From positions 1 through 16,315 of the forward strand of contig DAOWAM010000005.1 in NCBI GenBank assembly GCA_030634585.1: a stretch of DNA of 16,315 bases, in the 5' to 3' direction. This document shows, piece by piece, positions 1 to 7,874 of this stretch. The DNA comes from a bacterium (GTDB lineage: Bacteria > Patescibacteriota > Patescibacteriia > UBA2591 > DAOWAM01). The notes below the pieces were generated by a model that had not been told where the DNA came from, did not search any database, and saw only the letters and a program-made list of their open reading frames with translations. Position numbers and translations under genes: made by a program. Each line of letters starts with the position of its first letter. Position 1 is the first letter of the stretch.

Positions 1-246
1 AAGAACCTGACCACGGCCGAGAACCCTGCACCAACACGTTAATCCGTTATGCCAACGAGACAAAGGTGGGCGCAGGTTGTGCTTGTCCATCGGAGAGAAA
101 AGGGTTGCGATTCTCCAAATTATCGAGTATTATATTGTCGCCAATATGTCGCCGGGCGACACATAAGGGGCTATCTCTGATGAACAAAACCATGGAAAAT
201 CCGCTCACCGAATCCACGAATTTCGTCCTCTAAGATATTTCGCTGA
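1..246. other. Left-edge block of higher GC, no confident gene
   Basis: This stretch is visibly richer in G+C (near half) than everything to its right and has stops in most frames, so I cannot assign it a gene. On the minus strand a 48-codon ORF runs from an ATG at 193 down to a TAA at 47-49; its product (beginning MVLFIRDSP) has no family I recognise and may be chance. A near-perfect odd palindrome lies at 147-161: TGTCGCC, one central G, then GGCGACA. The composition change at about 215-245 coincides with the point where the DJ-1-like coding frame begins. That would fit a recombination scar or an assembly join, but it is inference from composition only. Confidence 0.5.
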
Positions 247-507
247 AACCAAAAAAAGATTTTAGCGGCGATTTGTATTGCTCCGGAAATTTTAGCTAAC
301 GCCGGGGTTTTGCAAGGGAAACAGGCAACTGTTTGGTCATCACCAGATTATCAACAACCAATTCAAATATTAAAAAAAGGTGGGGCTCGTTATCTTGATC
401 AATCAGTGGTGATTGATGAACAAATCATTACCGCTAATGGACCGGCATCAGCCAAAGATTTTGGAAAGGCGATTGTGCAACAACTGTCCCTCACTCAGAA
501 TGAGTGA
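247..507 (+). pseudogene. DJ-1/PfpI family protein, 3' fragment (N-terminal half missing)
   Basis: The open frame 247-507 translates to the C-terminal half of a DJ-1/PfpI (class I glutamine amidotransferase-like) protein. It has the nucleophile-elbow region AICIAPEILANAG with Cys at 274-276, followed by KATVWSSPDY-like, GG-A-Y and IITANGPASAKDFGKAI segments typical of the family's end. Family members are about 170-190 residues and act as cysteine proteases, deglycases or chaperones; the exact activity here cannot be told. About 87 codons remain. The frame is closed upstream by a TGA at 244-246. Just upstream, codons at 233-256 in another frame (RYFAETKK) look like the natural N-terminal continuation, so a +1 shift in the A-run at 251-257 is likely. 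A TTG at 310 could serve as a start but would omit the active-site Cys. The gene is probably inactive or an assembly casualty. Confidence 0.75.
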
Positions 508-537
508 CGGGGTGATTGCGCAGCAACTGTCCTCTCT
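469..537 (+). repeat. Imperfect direct duplication of the DJ-1-like gene 3' end with hairpin between
   Basis: Two similar stretches lie about 41 bases apart: GCGATTGTGCAACAACTGTCC (from 471 in shortened form) and GTGATTGCGCAGCAACTGTCC (512-532). Each encodes the same terminal residues (I-V/A-Q-Q-L-S) but in different frames. The first copy ends at TGA 505-507. The second would end at TAA 548-550 after SSLTDK, which looks like the more natural C-terminus. Between them TCACTCA (491-497) and TGAGTGA (501-507) form a 7-bp stem with a GAA loop, and the stem can be lengthened with one bulge. There is no T-run, so a terminator role is doubtful. Confidence 0.6.
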
Positions 538-603
538 TACCGATAAATAAGTAAATATACAATAGAACACTTTATATAACTTAATAATTTAACATTAAAA
601 TAT

Positions 604-1614
604 ATGGCAAAAAAAAGAATTGCTATTAATGGCTTTGGTCGGATTGGTCGAGCAGCATTTAAAATTATTTTAGATCAAGTACCGGATATGGAAATAGTAG
701 CTATTAATGACTTAACAGATTTATCAATTTTGGCTTACTTATTAAAACACGACTCTGTTTATCATACTTATCAACGAAAAATAGAAGTGGGTAAAAATAG
801 TTTATTAGTTGACGGTCAATCTTATCAGGTTCTGGCCGAAAGAGATCCACTTGATTTGCCGTGGAAAGAATTAAACGTTGATCTGGTTTTAGAATGTACC
901 GGATTTTTTACCTTGAAAGAAGAGGCGGCCAAGCATTTACAGGCTGGCGCGCGGAAGGTACTTATTTCTGCTCCATCTAAAAGTCCAGAGATGAAAACTT
1001 TAGTATTAGGAGTAAATGAACAACAATATGATTCGATCAAAGATGATATTATTTCTAACGCTTCTTGTACTACTAACGCTTTAGCTCCAGCACTTAAAGT
1101 ATTACGTGATCATTGGAAAATTAAAAAGGGAATGATGACTACTATCCATTCTTATACTTCTACTCAACGGTTGGTTGATTCTCCAGTGGAAAAAGATTTA
1201 CGGCGAGGTCGGGGCGCGGCAATTAATTTAATACCGACTACTACTGGAGCAAGTATTGCCACTACTAAAGTTATTCCTGAGCTGGTCGATCATTTAGATG
1301 GAATTGCTATTCGTGTACCAACTCCCGTGGTTTCCATTGTTGATCTAGTAGTGCAATTTGAAAAATCAGTGACTAGTGAAGAAATAAATCAAGCTTTTAC
1401 TTCTGCTTCTAAAGGAAATTTACAAGATATTTTAGCGGTTAGTGATCAACCATTAGTTTCGTCTGATTATATTCAAAGCCCTTACTCAGCAATAGTTGAT
1501 TTATCAATGACGCGGGTAGTGGCTGGCGATTTAGCAAAAATAATTATTTGGTATGATAATGAATGGGGATATAGTGTCGGTTTAGTAAAAATGGCTAATT
1601 TAATGATAAAATAG
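604..1614 (+). CDS. gap: Type I glyceraldehyde-3-phosphate dehydrogenase
   Basis: This cytoplasmic glycolytic enzyme converts glyceraldehyde-3-phosphate, NAD and phosphate to 1,3-bisphosphoglycerate. The 336-residue product has the usual length. The Rossmann start INGFGRIGRAAFK is at 8-20, and the NAD-preferring acidic residue is Asp37 in the segment NDLTD. The catalytic Cys155 sits in SNASCTTNAL, His182 in TTIHSYTSTQ, the phosphate-binding region RRGRGAAINLIPTTTGA starts near 200, and WYDNEWGYS is near the C-terminus. Small departures from the usual sequence are visible: GASIATTK in place of the common GAAKAVGK, and PTPVVS in place of PTPNVS. The start at 604 is the only Met before the Rossmann motif. 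It is followed by argS after 12 bases, so the two are probably co-transcribed. Upstream DNA is AT-rich without a convincing promoter or ribosome binding site. Confidence 0.96.
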   Translation: MAKKRIAINGFGRIGRAAFKIILDQVPDMEIVAINDLTDLSILAYLLKHDSVYHTYQRKIEVGKNSLLVDGQSYQVLAERDPLDLPWKELNVDLVLECTGFFTLKEEAAKHLQAGARKVLISAPSKSPEMKTLVLGVNEQQYDSIKDDIISNASCTTNALAPALKVLRDHWKIKKGMMTTIHSYTSTQRLVDSPVEKDLRRGRGAAINLIPTTTGASIATTKVIPELVDHLDGIAIRVPTPVVSIVDLVVQFEKSVTSEEINQAFTSASKGNLQDILAVSDQPLVSSDYIQSPYSAIVDLSMTRVVAGDLAKIIIWYDNEWGYSVGLVKMANLMIK

Positions 1615-1626
1615 ATTGAAATAGAT

Positions 1627-3351
1627 ATGTTAAAACAATATTTAATTAATCAAATTAAACAGGTTATTAAACAGGAATATCATTTACTCAGTCGAGAAGT
1701 TATTTTAACCAATCCGCCCGATGCTCAATTGGGAGACTGGTCTTTTGCTTGTTTTTCTTTAGCTAAAAAGATCAAGCAATCACCGGATAAAGTAGCACAA
1801 CATTTGAGCGAGCAATTGCAAATAGATAAAATTATTACCAAAATTGTTGTCGTTGGACCATATATTAATTTCTTTGTTAATAAAACAGTATGGTTTAAAT
1901 ATACTTTGCGTTTAATCCAACAAAAAGGTAAAGATTATGGACGTAATCAGCAAGGTCTAGGGAAAAGAGTAATGGTGGAGTTTTCATCTCCTAATACTAA
2001 TAAACCGCAACATCTAGGGCATCTTAGAAATGATTTAATAGGTGATGCGTTGAGTAATTTGTTAACTTTTTCTGGTTATCAAGTAATTCGCTCCAATTTA
2101 ATTAATGATCGAGGTATCCATATTGCTAAGGCAATGTTGGCTTATCAAAAATGGGGAGAAAATAAAACGCCCACCAGCGAAAAAATGAAAGGCGACTATT
2201 TTGTGGGAGATTATTATCGGTTGTTTGGAAAAAAAGTAAAAGAAAATCCCCATTTATTAGACGAAGCGCAGGATTTATTAAAAAAATGGGAAAGACGAGA
2301 CAACCAGACAATTGCTTTGTGGCAGAAATTGAATGATTGGGCACTCAATGGATTGATTGCTACTTATCAGGAACTGGGTATTAAATTTGATCGGTGGTAT
2401 TTTGAAAGTGAAATTTATCAATCAGGGAAAAAGATTATTTTACAAGCGTTGAAAAAGGGATTGTGTTATCAACAAGCAGACGGAGCAATAGAAATTGATT
2501 TAGGAGATGAGAAATTAGGTAAAAAAGTATTATTACGCGCTGATCACACCAGCATTTATATTACCCAAGATATTGGATTAGCTAAATTAAAATTTGATCA
2601 ATATAATTTAGATAAATCAATTTATGTTGTTGGATCAGAACAAATTTATTATCTTCAAGTCTTATTTAAAATTTTGAAATTACTTAGTTTTCCTTGGGCA
2701 GAACAATGTTACCATTTAACCTATGGCATGGTTAATTTACCGTCAGGAAAAATGAAATCTCGTGAAGGCAATGTTGTAGAGATAGACACATTAATTCAAG
2801 AATTAAAACAATTAGCGCAAGCAGAAATTTTATCGCGTGAACCAAACATTAGTGGAGAAGAATTAAATAAACGATCTAAAAAGATTGCCTTGGGCGCGTT
2901 AAAGTTTTATGTATTGAAATTTACTCTTTCTCAAGAAGTCAATTTTAAACCAAAAGAATCAATTTCTTTTGAAGGAAATACTGGACCATATTTACAATAT
3001 ACTTATGCGCGGATTCAAGGGATTCTAAATAAAGCGAAAACAGATGAGCCATTAGATTTAGTTGATGACTTTTCAGCGTTAAAGGAAGAAACAGAAATTC
3101 AGCTTTTAAAATTATTATCTCAATTTCCGGAGGTAGTCAAACAAGCTGGTGAAGAATATAATCCAGCTCAATTAGCCAATTATTTATTATGTTTAACACA
3201 GTCATTTAATAAGTTTTATCATCAATGTTCAGTACTACAAGCGTCAACCAAGCAAATACGACAGGCTCGTTTAGTATTAATTTCTTCTGTAGCGATAGTT
3301 TTAGAAAACGGGTTACATTTATTAGGAATTAAACCACTTGATCAAATGTAA
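1627..3351 (+). CDS. argS: Arginyl-tRNA synthetase
   Basis: This class I aminoacyl-tRNA synthetase charges tRNA-Arg with arginine in the cytoplasm. The 574-residue protein is of normal length. The N-terminal tRNA-recognition (additional) domain spans roughly 1-95, with the characteristic LGDWSFACF segment near 35-43. The catalytic core follows, with the HIGH-type motif HLGH at 129-132 inside SPNTNKPQHLGHLRND. The KMSKS-type loop is KMKSREG starting at residue 375. The DALR anticodon-binding domain begins around FEGNTGPYLQYTYARI and runs to the C-terminus. Start: ATG 1627 is 12 bases after the gap stop and gives the expected N-terminus. No Shine-Dalgarno sequence is seen. A strong hairpin terminator lies directly downstream. 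Confidence 0.96.
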   Translation: MLKQYLINQIKQVIKQEYHLLSREVILTNPPDAQLGDWSFACFSLAKKIKQSPDKVAQHLSEQLQIDKIITKIVVVGPYINFFVNKTVWFKYTLRLIQQKGKDYGRNQQGLGKRVMVEFSSPNTNKPQHLGHLRNDLIGDALSNLLTFSGYQVIRSNLINDRGIHIAKAMLAYQKWGENKTPTSEKMKGDYFVGDYYRLFGKKVKENPHLLDEAQDLLKKWERRDNQTIALWQKLNDWALNGLIATYQELGIKFDRWYFESEIYQSGKKIILQALKKGLCYQQADGAIEIDLGDEKLGKKVLLRADHTSIYITQDIGLAKLKFDQYNLDKSIYVVGSEQIYYLQVLFKILKLLSFPWAEQCYHLTYGMVNLPSGKMKSREGNVVEIDTLIQELKQLAQAEILSREPNISGEELNKRSKKIALGALKFYVLKFTLSQEVNFKPKESISFEGNTGPYLQYTYARIQGILNKAKTDEPLDLVDDFSALKEETEIQLLKLLSQFPEVVKQAGEEYNPAQLANYLLCLTQSFNKFYHQCSVLQASTKQIRQARLVLISSVAIVLENGLHLLGIKPLDQM

Positions 3352-3372
3352 TTTTGTTTAATGGATAACAAC

Positions 3373-3430
3373 AACGACTATTTAATTTAGATTAATAGTC
3401 GTTATTTGTATTTATATTGTTTTTTTATTT
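3373..3430 (+). terminator. Rho-independent terminator after argS
   Basis: AACGACTATT (3373-3382) and AATAGTCGTT (3394-3403) form a perfect 10-bp stem with an 11-base loop that can itself pair partly (TAAT/ATTA). It is followed by a T-rich tract ending in a run of seven T at about 3420-3426. It lies 22 bases after the argS stop and separates the gap-argS unit from the mre operon. Confidence 0.75.
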
Positions 3431-3445
3431 AATTAGCGTTATAAT
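3417..3445 (+). promoter_or_regulatory. Sigma70-type promoter for the mreB operon
   Basis: TTGTTT (3417-3422) and a perfect TATAAT (3440-3445) are separated by 17 bases. The -10 box lies 37 bases before the mreB ATG, leaving a short AT-rich leader with no ribosome binding site. The -35 element overlaps the T-tract of the argS terminator, a compact arrangement. Random TATAAT is common in AT-rich DNA, but spacing and context support the call. Confidence 0.6.
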
Positions 3446-3482
3446 ATTATTATTACTTAATTAAAAATTATCAATATTTTAT

Positions 3483-4529
3483 ATGTTTAGTAAATTATTT
3501 TCTCATTTTTCTTATAATTTAGGTCTTGATTTAGGAACAGCAAATACACAGTTATATGAACAAAAAAAAGGCTTGGTCATTAATTGGCCAACTGTCATTG
3601 CTGTTAATACGCGTAATGATCAAATTTTATCAGTAGGAAAAAGAGCTGAAGCAATGTCAGGGAAAACGCCACCTTATATTCAAGTGATTAAACCAATTGA
3701 TCACGGAGTAATTTCTGATTTTGAAATTACTGAAAAGTTAATTAAATTGTCAATTAATAAAATTCAACAAAAAACTTTTAATTTTTCTCCTCGCCCTGTT
3801 ATTTTTGCTTCTTTGCCATTAGGAGTAACAGAAGTAGAAAAAAAATCAGTAGAAGATGTTGCCATTCAATCTGGCGCGCGGACAGTTTATTTGATAGAAC
3901 AACCAATGGCAGCCGCCATTGGCGCGCGTTTATCAATAAAGGAACCAGTTGGTAATTTTATTGTGGAAATGGGTGCTGGGTTGACACAAATTGCGGTTAT
4001 TTCGTTAGAGGGAATTGTTACTTCAAAATCATTACCAATTGCTGGGCAATCTTTTAATAATAATATTATTCTGCATATTAGAGAAAAATTTAATTTATTA
4101 TTAGGCAATCAAGTAGCGGAAGAAATTAAAATAAAAATTGGTAACGCGTTATTAATTGATCAACAGGAAACACAAAAAATGAAAATTAAAGGACAAGATT
4201 TATTAACTGGTTTACCAAAAGAAATATCAATCATTGATAAACAAATTAATGAAGCAATGCAACCAACTTTAAAAATTATTACTGAAGCAATTAAAGATTC
4301 TATTGAATTAGTTCCAGCTAGTCTAACTGCGGATATTTATGAACGAGGAATAGTACTTTCTGGTGGTAGTTCTTTGTTAAAAAATCTTGATAAATTAATT
4401 AGTCAACAATGTGGAGTGCCAGTTCATTTAATTGATGATCCAGCCACGGCGGTAATTCGAGGGCTGGGGTATATTATTGAAGATTTTGATAATTTAAAAA
4501 ATGTGATCGTACCTTCGGCTTGCGATTAA
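3483..4529 (+). CDS. mreB: Rod shape-determining protein MreB (actin-like), altered catalytic residues
   Basis: MreB is an actin homologue that polymerises on the inner face of the membrane and steers the lateral-wall synthesis machine. The 348-residue length is normal. The phosphate-1 loop DLGTANT is intact at 16-22 and PMAAAIGA is at 141-148. Numbering matches Caulobacter MreB without gaps to this point, so the residue before PMAAA is Gln140, where the catalytic Glu140 is expected. The phosphate-2 motif, usually DIGGGTT, reads EMGAGLT at 162-168, so Asp162 is Glu and the catalytic Thr167 is Leu. The adenosine motif is SGGSSLL at 293-299 rather than the usual TGGGALL. This suggests weak or absent ATP hydrolysis, by inference. 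The N-terminus MFSKLFSHF resembles the membrane-binding amphipathic start of other MreBs. It heads an operon with mreC, mreD and the PBP2 gene, which supports it being the main MreB rather than a stray paralogue. Confidence 0.95.
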   Translation: MFSKLFSHFSYNLGLDLGTANTQLYEQKKGLVINWPTVIAVNTRNDQILSVGKRAEAMSGKTPPYIQVIKPIDHGVISDFEITEKLIKLSINKIQQKTFNFSPRPVIFASLPLGVTEVEKKSVEDVAIQSGARTVYLIEQPMAAAIGARLSIKEPVGNFIVEMGAGLTQIAVISLEGIVTSKSLPIAGQSFNNNIILHIREKFNLLLGNQVAEEIKIKIGNALLIDQQETQKMKIKGQDLLTGLPKEISIIDKQINEAMQPTLKIITEAIKDSIELVPASLTADIYERGIVLSGGSSLLKNLDKLISQQCGVPVHLIDDPATAVIRGLGYIIEDFDNLKNVIVPSACD

Positions 4530-4564
4530 ATAGGATATGTTTTGTTTATAATATTTTAATAAAC

Positions 4565-5356
4565 ATGCGCAATATTAAAAAAACAATATTTATTTTGCTA
4601 GCAGTATTAATTCTGTTAGTTTTTTTTAATTATTTTGGCGTATTAACACCAATTAAGAATCTATTTCAGCGAACTTTTTCTTTGATAGGAACTAATTTAT
4701 ATCGAAATTCAATTTCTTTACCATCTTCGACGTTGAGCAAAGAAGAAATCAATAATCTAGAAAAAGAAAATAAAAAATTACTTGTTGATCAAGCAAAATT
4801 TATTTTATTATCTAAAGAAAACGATGCTTTACGAAAAGAAATTAATTTTATCAAGCGCCATCAAAAATCTGACTATATTCTATCTAATTTAATTGGTCGT
4901 TCCACTGATGGTATATTTAATTTTTTTATTTTAGACAAAGGATCAGCCGACGGATTATTAGTTGATCTGCCAGTAATTAATCAAGGTATTTTATTGGGAA
5001 AAATTAAGCAAGTAGATAAATATATTGCCAAAGTTTTACCTATTTTAAGTAATTATAGTCAGGTAACAGGCATTATTTTAAGTAAAGACTACCCACAACG
5101 AACAATAGAAAAAAGTCTGGGTTTAGTAAAAGGAGAATATAATTTAGCAATGAAGATGGAACTTCCAAAAACAGAAACAGAAATTGAACCTGGTGACTTA
5201 GTGGTTACTTCTGGAATAGAAGATTTAATTCCTCGTGGACTATTGATTGGTAGAGTTACTCAGATAAAAAGCGTGCCTAGTTCTTTTTTCCAGGAAGTAA
5301 TTATCCAACCAATGGAAAGTTTAGATAATTTGACTTTAATAACCGTGGTTAAATAA
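4565..5356 (+). CDS. mreC: Rod shape-determining protein MreC
   Basis: MreC is a bitopic protein that links cytoplasmic MreB to the periplasmic or outside-facing wall enzymes and activates PBP2. The 263-residue product has a short cytoplasmic N-terminus and one membrane helix at about 7-28. A heptad-like coiled coil rich in Glu and Lys lies at about 58-98. The twin beta-barrel domain typical of MreC is at about 104-262, with the conserved LDKGSADGL segment at 123-131 and EPGDLVVTSG at 208-217. I chose ATG 4565. A TTG at 4520 in the same frame would add 15 residues unlike an MreC start and would overlap mreB. The gap to mreB is 35 bases. Confidence 0.92.
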   Translation: MRNIKKTIFILLAVLILLVFFNYFGVLTPIKNLFQRTFSLIGTNLYRNSISLPSSTLSKEEINNLEKENKKLLVDQAKFILLSKENDALRKEINFIKRHQKSDYILSNLIGRSTDGIFNFFILDKGSADGLLVDLPVINQGILLGKIKQVDKYIAKVLPILSNYSQVTGIILSKDYPQRTIEKSLGLVKGEYNLAMKMELPKTETEIEPGDLVVTSGIEDLIPRGLLIGRVTQIKSVPSSFFQEVIIQPMESLDNLTLITVVK

Positions 5357-5387
5357 ACATGATTATTTTTTATTTATATTTATTTAA

Positions 5388-5798
5388 ATGTTTAAAAAAT
5401 TAATACATTGTTTAATTTTTCTTTGTTTGACCTGCTTAATTAGTTTATTACAAATTAGTTTTGTCAATTCTTTACCTATTTGTTTAAACTTACTTTTAGT
5501 ATTGGTTATTTTGCTTGTTTATTTGGATTATCCTGCTATTTTGCCATGGCTATTCTTGGCTAGTTTATTAGTTGAATTTTATAGTATTTATCCTTTTGGT
5601 TTATCGACCTTTTCTTTATTAATTGTTGCTTTAATAGTATATTGGCTAAGAAAAAACATTTTTGTTAAACAATCTGTGTTAGTTTTGTTTTTTATTAGCA
5701 TTTGTAATATTTTAATTTATCAAATAATAATCTTTTTATTTAATTGTTTGAATTATTTATTAAAATTTAGTGAATGGAAGGTTACTTTTAATCATTGA
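5388..5798 (+). CDS. mreD: Rod shape-determining protein MreD, interrupted by in-frame TGA
   Basis: This is an integral membrane component of the elongasome. The 136-residue product is almost entirely hydrophobic, with about four to five membrane segments starting at residue 5, and it sits exactly where mreD belongs, between mreC and PBP2. MreD proteins are weakly conserved, so the call rests on position and hydrophobic pattern. MreD is usually about 160-175 residues, and this product stops early at TGA 5796-5798. The same frame continues without shift to 5915 and adds a further membrane helix (see next entry), so the functional protein is probably 175 residues. The start ATG 5388 is preceded by an in-frame TAA at 5385, so it cannot lie further upstream unless mutated. 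No ribosome binding site is seen. Confidence 0.75.
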   Translation: MFKKLIHCLIFLCLTCLISLLQISFVNSLPICLNLLLVLVILLVYLDYPAILPWLFLASLLVEFYSIYPFGLSTFSLLIVALIVYWLRKNIFVKQSVLVLFFISICNILIYQIIIFLFNCLNYLLKFSEWKVTFNH

Positions 5799-5915
5799 AA
5801 TTTATTTATTTTATTAAAATATACTTTTTTTAATACATTGCTAATTCTATTATTCTACTTAATTTGTAATTTGATCAGACATAAAAAAATTAATCAACAT
5901 TTACATTATGATTAA
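5796..5915 (+). pseudogene. C-terminal continuation of mreD beyond the TGA codon
   Basis: Reading on in the mreD frame after TGA 5796-5798 gives 38 sense codons ending at TAA 5913-5915. They begin NLFILLKYTFF and continue as NTLLILLFYLICNLIRHKK, a clear membrane helix followed by a positively charged tail. The frame ends 8 bases inside the PBP2 gene (ATG 5908), a typical operon overlap, whereas stopping at 5798 leaves an unusual 109-base gap. The most economical readings are a sequencing or assembly error, a nonsense mutation (for example TGG or CGA to TGA), or read-through of UGA. The DNA alone cannot separate these. Confidence 0.7.
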
Positions 5916-7809
5916 ACCTTCTCTATTTCCTACTGGTGAGTCTTATCGTTCACGTGTTCATAATTATCACAAAAGACAATGGGAAGGTGAATATGGCCCA
6001 TCACCAGATACACAGCAATCAATTAGTTTATTATTTCATCCGCGAAAATTAACAATTATCAGTTTAATTTTTACGTTTTGTTTGTTAATATTATTAGGTC
6101 GATTATTTTATTTACAAATTATCCAAGGTAATCATTGGAGTCAACTAGCGGAAGGAAATCGAATTAAAACTGAAATAATTAAAGCAAATCGAGGAATAAT
6201 TTATGATCAGCAAGGTCAAATATTGGTAAAAAATATACCAAATTTTTCTTTACAAATTATCCCGGCAAAATTGTCAGAGCAACAAGAAGAAGAGATACTA
6301 TCAATTATTGGGAAAATTATTAATTTAAGTCCATTGCAGATTAGAGACAAGATTACTGAACAACAAATCAGTGTTCATTATCCAACAATTTTAAAAGAGA
6401 ATTTAACCTATCAGGAGTTTTTATTATTAAAAATAAAAACAGCCAATTATCCGGGAGTATTACTTAAAACTGATTTTGTTCGGGAATATCTTACTCCACA
6501 AGCACATCTTAGCCATCTTCTTGGCTATGTTGGGCGAGTGACAGAAAAAGATTTAATTAACACAAAATATTCCTTGAACGATTATATTGGTAAGAGTGGT
6601 TTAGAATTATTTGATCAGGATATTTTAGCGGGACAAGACGGAAAAAAACAAATTGAGATTGATTCACAAGGACGAGCTAAAAAATTTTTGGGAGCTGAAT
6701 CAGCAATTGATGGACAAGATTTGGTATTGACGATAGATCTAGATTTACAACAAAAATTGGCGCAAACATTGATTAGCCAGATTCGTTCAATTGGCGCGCG
6801 TCGTGGATCAGCGGTGGCCGTTAATCCACAAAATGGACAGATACTGGCAATGGTAAGTTATCCAGATTTTGATAATAATTTATTTTCTCAAGGAATAAGT
6901 CAACAACAATTATCTAAATTAGTTAACAGTTCTGATTATCCGTTTATTTTTCGACCTATTTCAGGAGAATATCCGCCGGGTTCAATTTTTAAAATTGTTT
7001 TAGCAAGTGCGGGTTTACAAGAAGGAATCATTACGTCAAAAACAAATATTAATAGTGTGGGTGGAATTAATATTGATCAGAAATGGTGGTATCCAGATTG
7101 GAAAGTGGGCGGACATGGTTTGACAAATGTAATTAAGGCGTTAGCCGAATCGGTGAATACCTTTTTTTATTATATTGGTGGGGGGTACAAAGATTTTTCT
7201 GGCTTAGGATTGGATCTAATTAATCATTATGCCCGTGAGTTTGGTTTAGGAAAAAAATTAGGAATAGATATTTATGGCGAAACCGATGGTTTTTTACCAA
7301 CTCGTCAATGGAGAAAGAAAACCACGGGTGAACAATGGTATATTGGTGATACTTATCATTTGTCGATTGGACAAGGAGATATTTTGGTTACTCCTTTACA
7401 AATAGCAATGTTGACCGCTACTATTGCCAATAATGGCAAGCTTTTTCAACCATATTTGATTAAAGAAATTATTAATTCATTGGGTAAAAGTAAAGAAATT
7501 AAACCAGTAATTATTAAACAGAATGTTATCGATGAAAAATATTTGAAAGTGGTTCAGCAAGGTTTGCGCGCTGCGGTAACACAAGGAAGTGCGCGCTCTT
7601 TATCCGGATTACCAATAGATGTTGCTGGAAAAACAGGGACAGCTCAGGTGGCTAATAAAAAGTCACACGCGTGGTTTACTTGTTACGCACCTTATGATCA
7701 ACCAACAATTGCGTTAACAATATTAATCGAAAATAGTGGTGAGGGTTCAGCAGTAAGCGCGCCGGTAGCTAGAGATGTTTTACAATGGTATTTTACGCGA
7801 GAGAGATAG
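5908..7809 (+). CDS. mrdA: Penicillin-binding protein 2 (elongasome transpeptidase)
   Basis: This class B penicillin-binding protein cross-links peptidoglycan during lateral growth. The 633-residue protein starts with a cytoplasmic segment of about 45 residues, polar and longer than in E. coli PBP2. A membrane helix follows at about 47-70, then the dimerisation/pedestal domain, with NRGIIYDQQGQ at 94-104 and YLTPQAHLSHLLGYVGRV at 194-211. The transpeptidase domain has all three active-site motifs: SIFK with Ser359, SVN at 415-417, and KTGTAQ at 575-580. SIGQGDILVTPLQIA at 486-500 is also diagnostic. ATG 5908 overlaps the read-through end of mreD. It closes the mre operon; a rodA gene is not in the window. 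Assignment to PBP2 rather than the FtsI/PBP3 type rests on operon context and motif style. Confidence 0.93.
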   Translation: MIKPSLFPTGESYRSRVHNYHKRQWEGEYGPSPDTQQSISLLFHPRKLTIISLIFTFCLLILLGRLFYLQIIQGNHWSQLAEGNRIKTEIIKANRGIIYDQQGQILVKNIPNFSLQIIPAKLSEQQEEEILSIIGKIINLSPLQIRDKITEQQISVHYPTILKENLTYQEFLLLKIKTANYPGVLLKTDFVREYLTPQAHLSHLLGYVGRVTEKDLINTKYSLNDYIGKSGLELFDQDILAGQDGKKQIEIDSQGRAKKFLGAESAIDGQDLVLTIDLDLQQKLAQTLISQIRSIGARRGSAVAVNPQNGQILAMVSYPDFDNNLFSQGISQQQLSKLVNSSDYPFIFRPISGEYPPGSIFKIVLASAGLQEGIITSKTNINSVGGINIDQKWWYPDWKVGGHGLTNVIKALAESVNTFFYYIGGGYKDFSGLGLDLINHYAREFGLGKKLGIDIYGETDGFLPTRQWRKKTTGEQWYIGDTYHLSIGQGDILVTPLQIAMLTATIANNGKLFQPYLIKEIINSLGKSKEIKPVIIKQNVIDEKYLKVVQQGLRAAVTQGSARSLSGLPIDVAGKTGTAQVANKKSHAWFTCYAPYDQPTIALTILIENSGEGSAVSAPVARDVLQWYFTRER

Positions 7810-7819
7810 AATCCTTGGT

Positions 7820-7848
7820 TTGTAAGAAGGAAAAACTTATGCTACACT
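7820..7848 (+). promoter_or_regulatory. Extended -10 promoter for asnA
   Basis: TTGTAA (7820-7825) and TACACT (7843-7848) are 17 bases apart, with a TG extension one base before the -10 box (7840-7841). The -10 box ends 26 bases before the asnA ATG. Just downstream, CGATTTAATCG (7858-7868) is a short palindrome centred on T and falls near the predicted transcript start. It could be an operator, though its length makes chance likely. Confidence 0.5.
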
Positions 7849-7874
7849 CTTAAAAAGCGATTTAATCGAATTTT

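Noticed and set aside
40..60. Integron attC-like site around CCGTTATGCC
   Set aside because: Only one short core-like heptamer is present; no matching inverse core, no stem-loop and no integrase.
550..603. Promoter for gap
   Set aside because: TATAAC- and TACAAT-like hexamers exist, but none has an acceptable -35 partner at 16-18 bases.
4520..4564. Upstream TTG start for mreC
   Set aside because: The extra 15 residues do not resemble an MreC N-terminus and would overlap mreB; ATG 4565 begins directly before the membrane helix.
5388..7809. Full UGA-to-glycine code (translation table 25) for this genome
   Set aside because: Long genes use only GGN for glycine and TGG for tryptophan and contain no in-frame TGA; a single TGA in mreD does not show a changed code.
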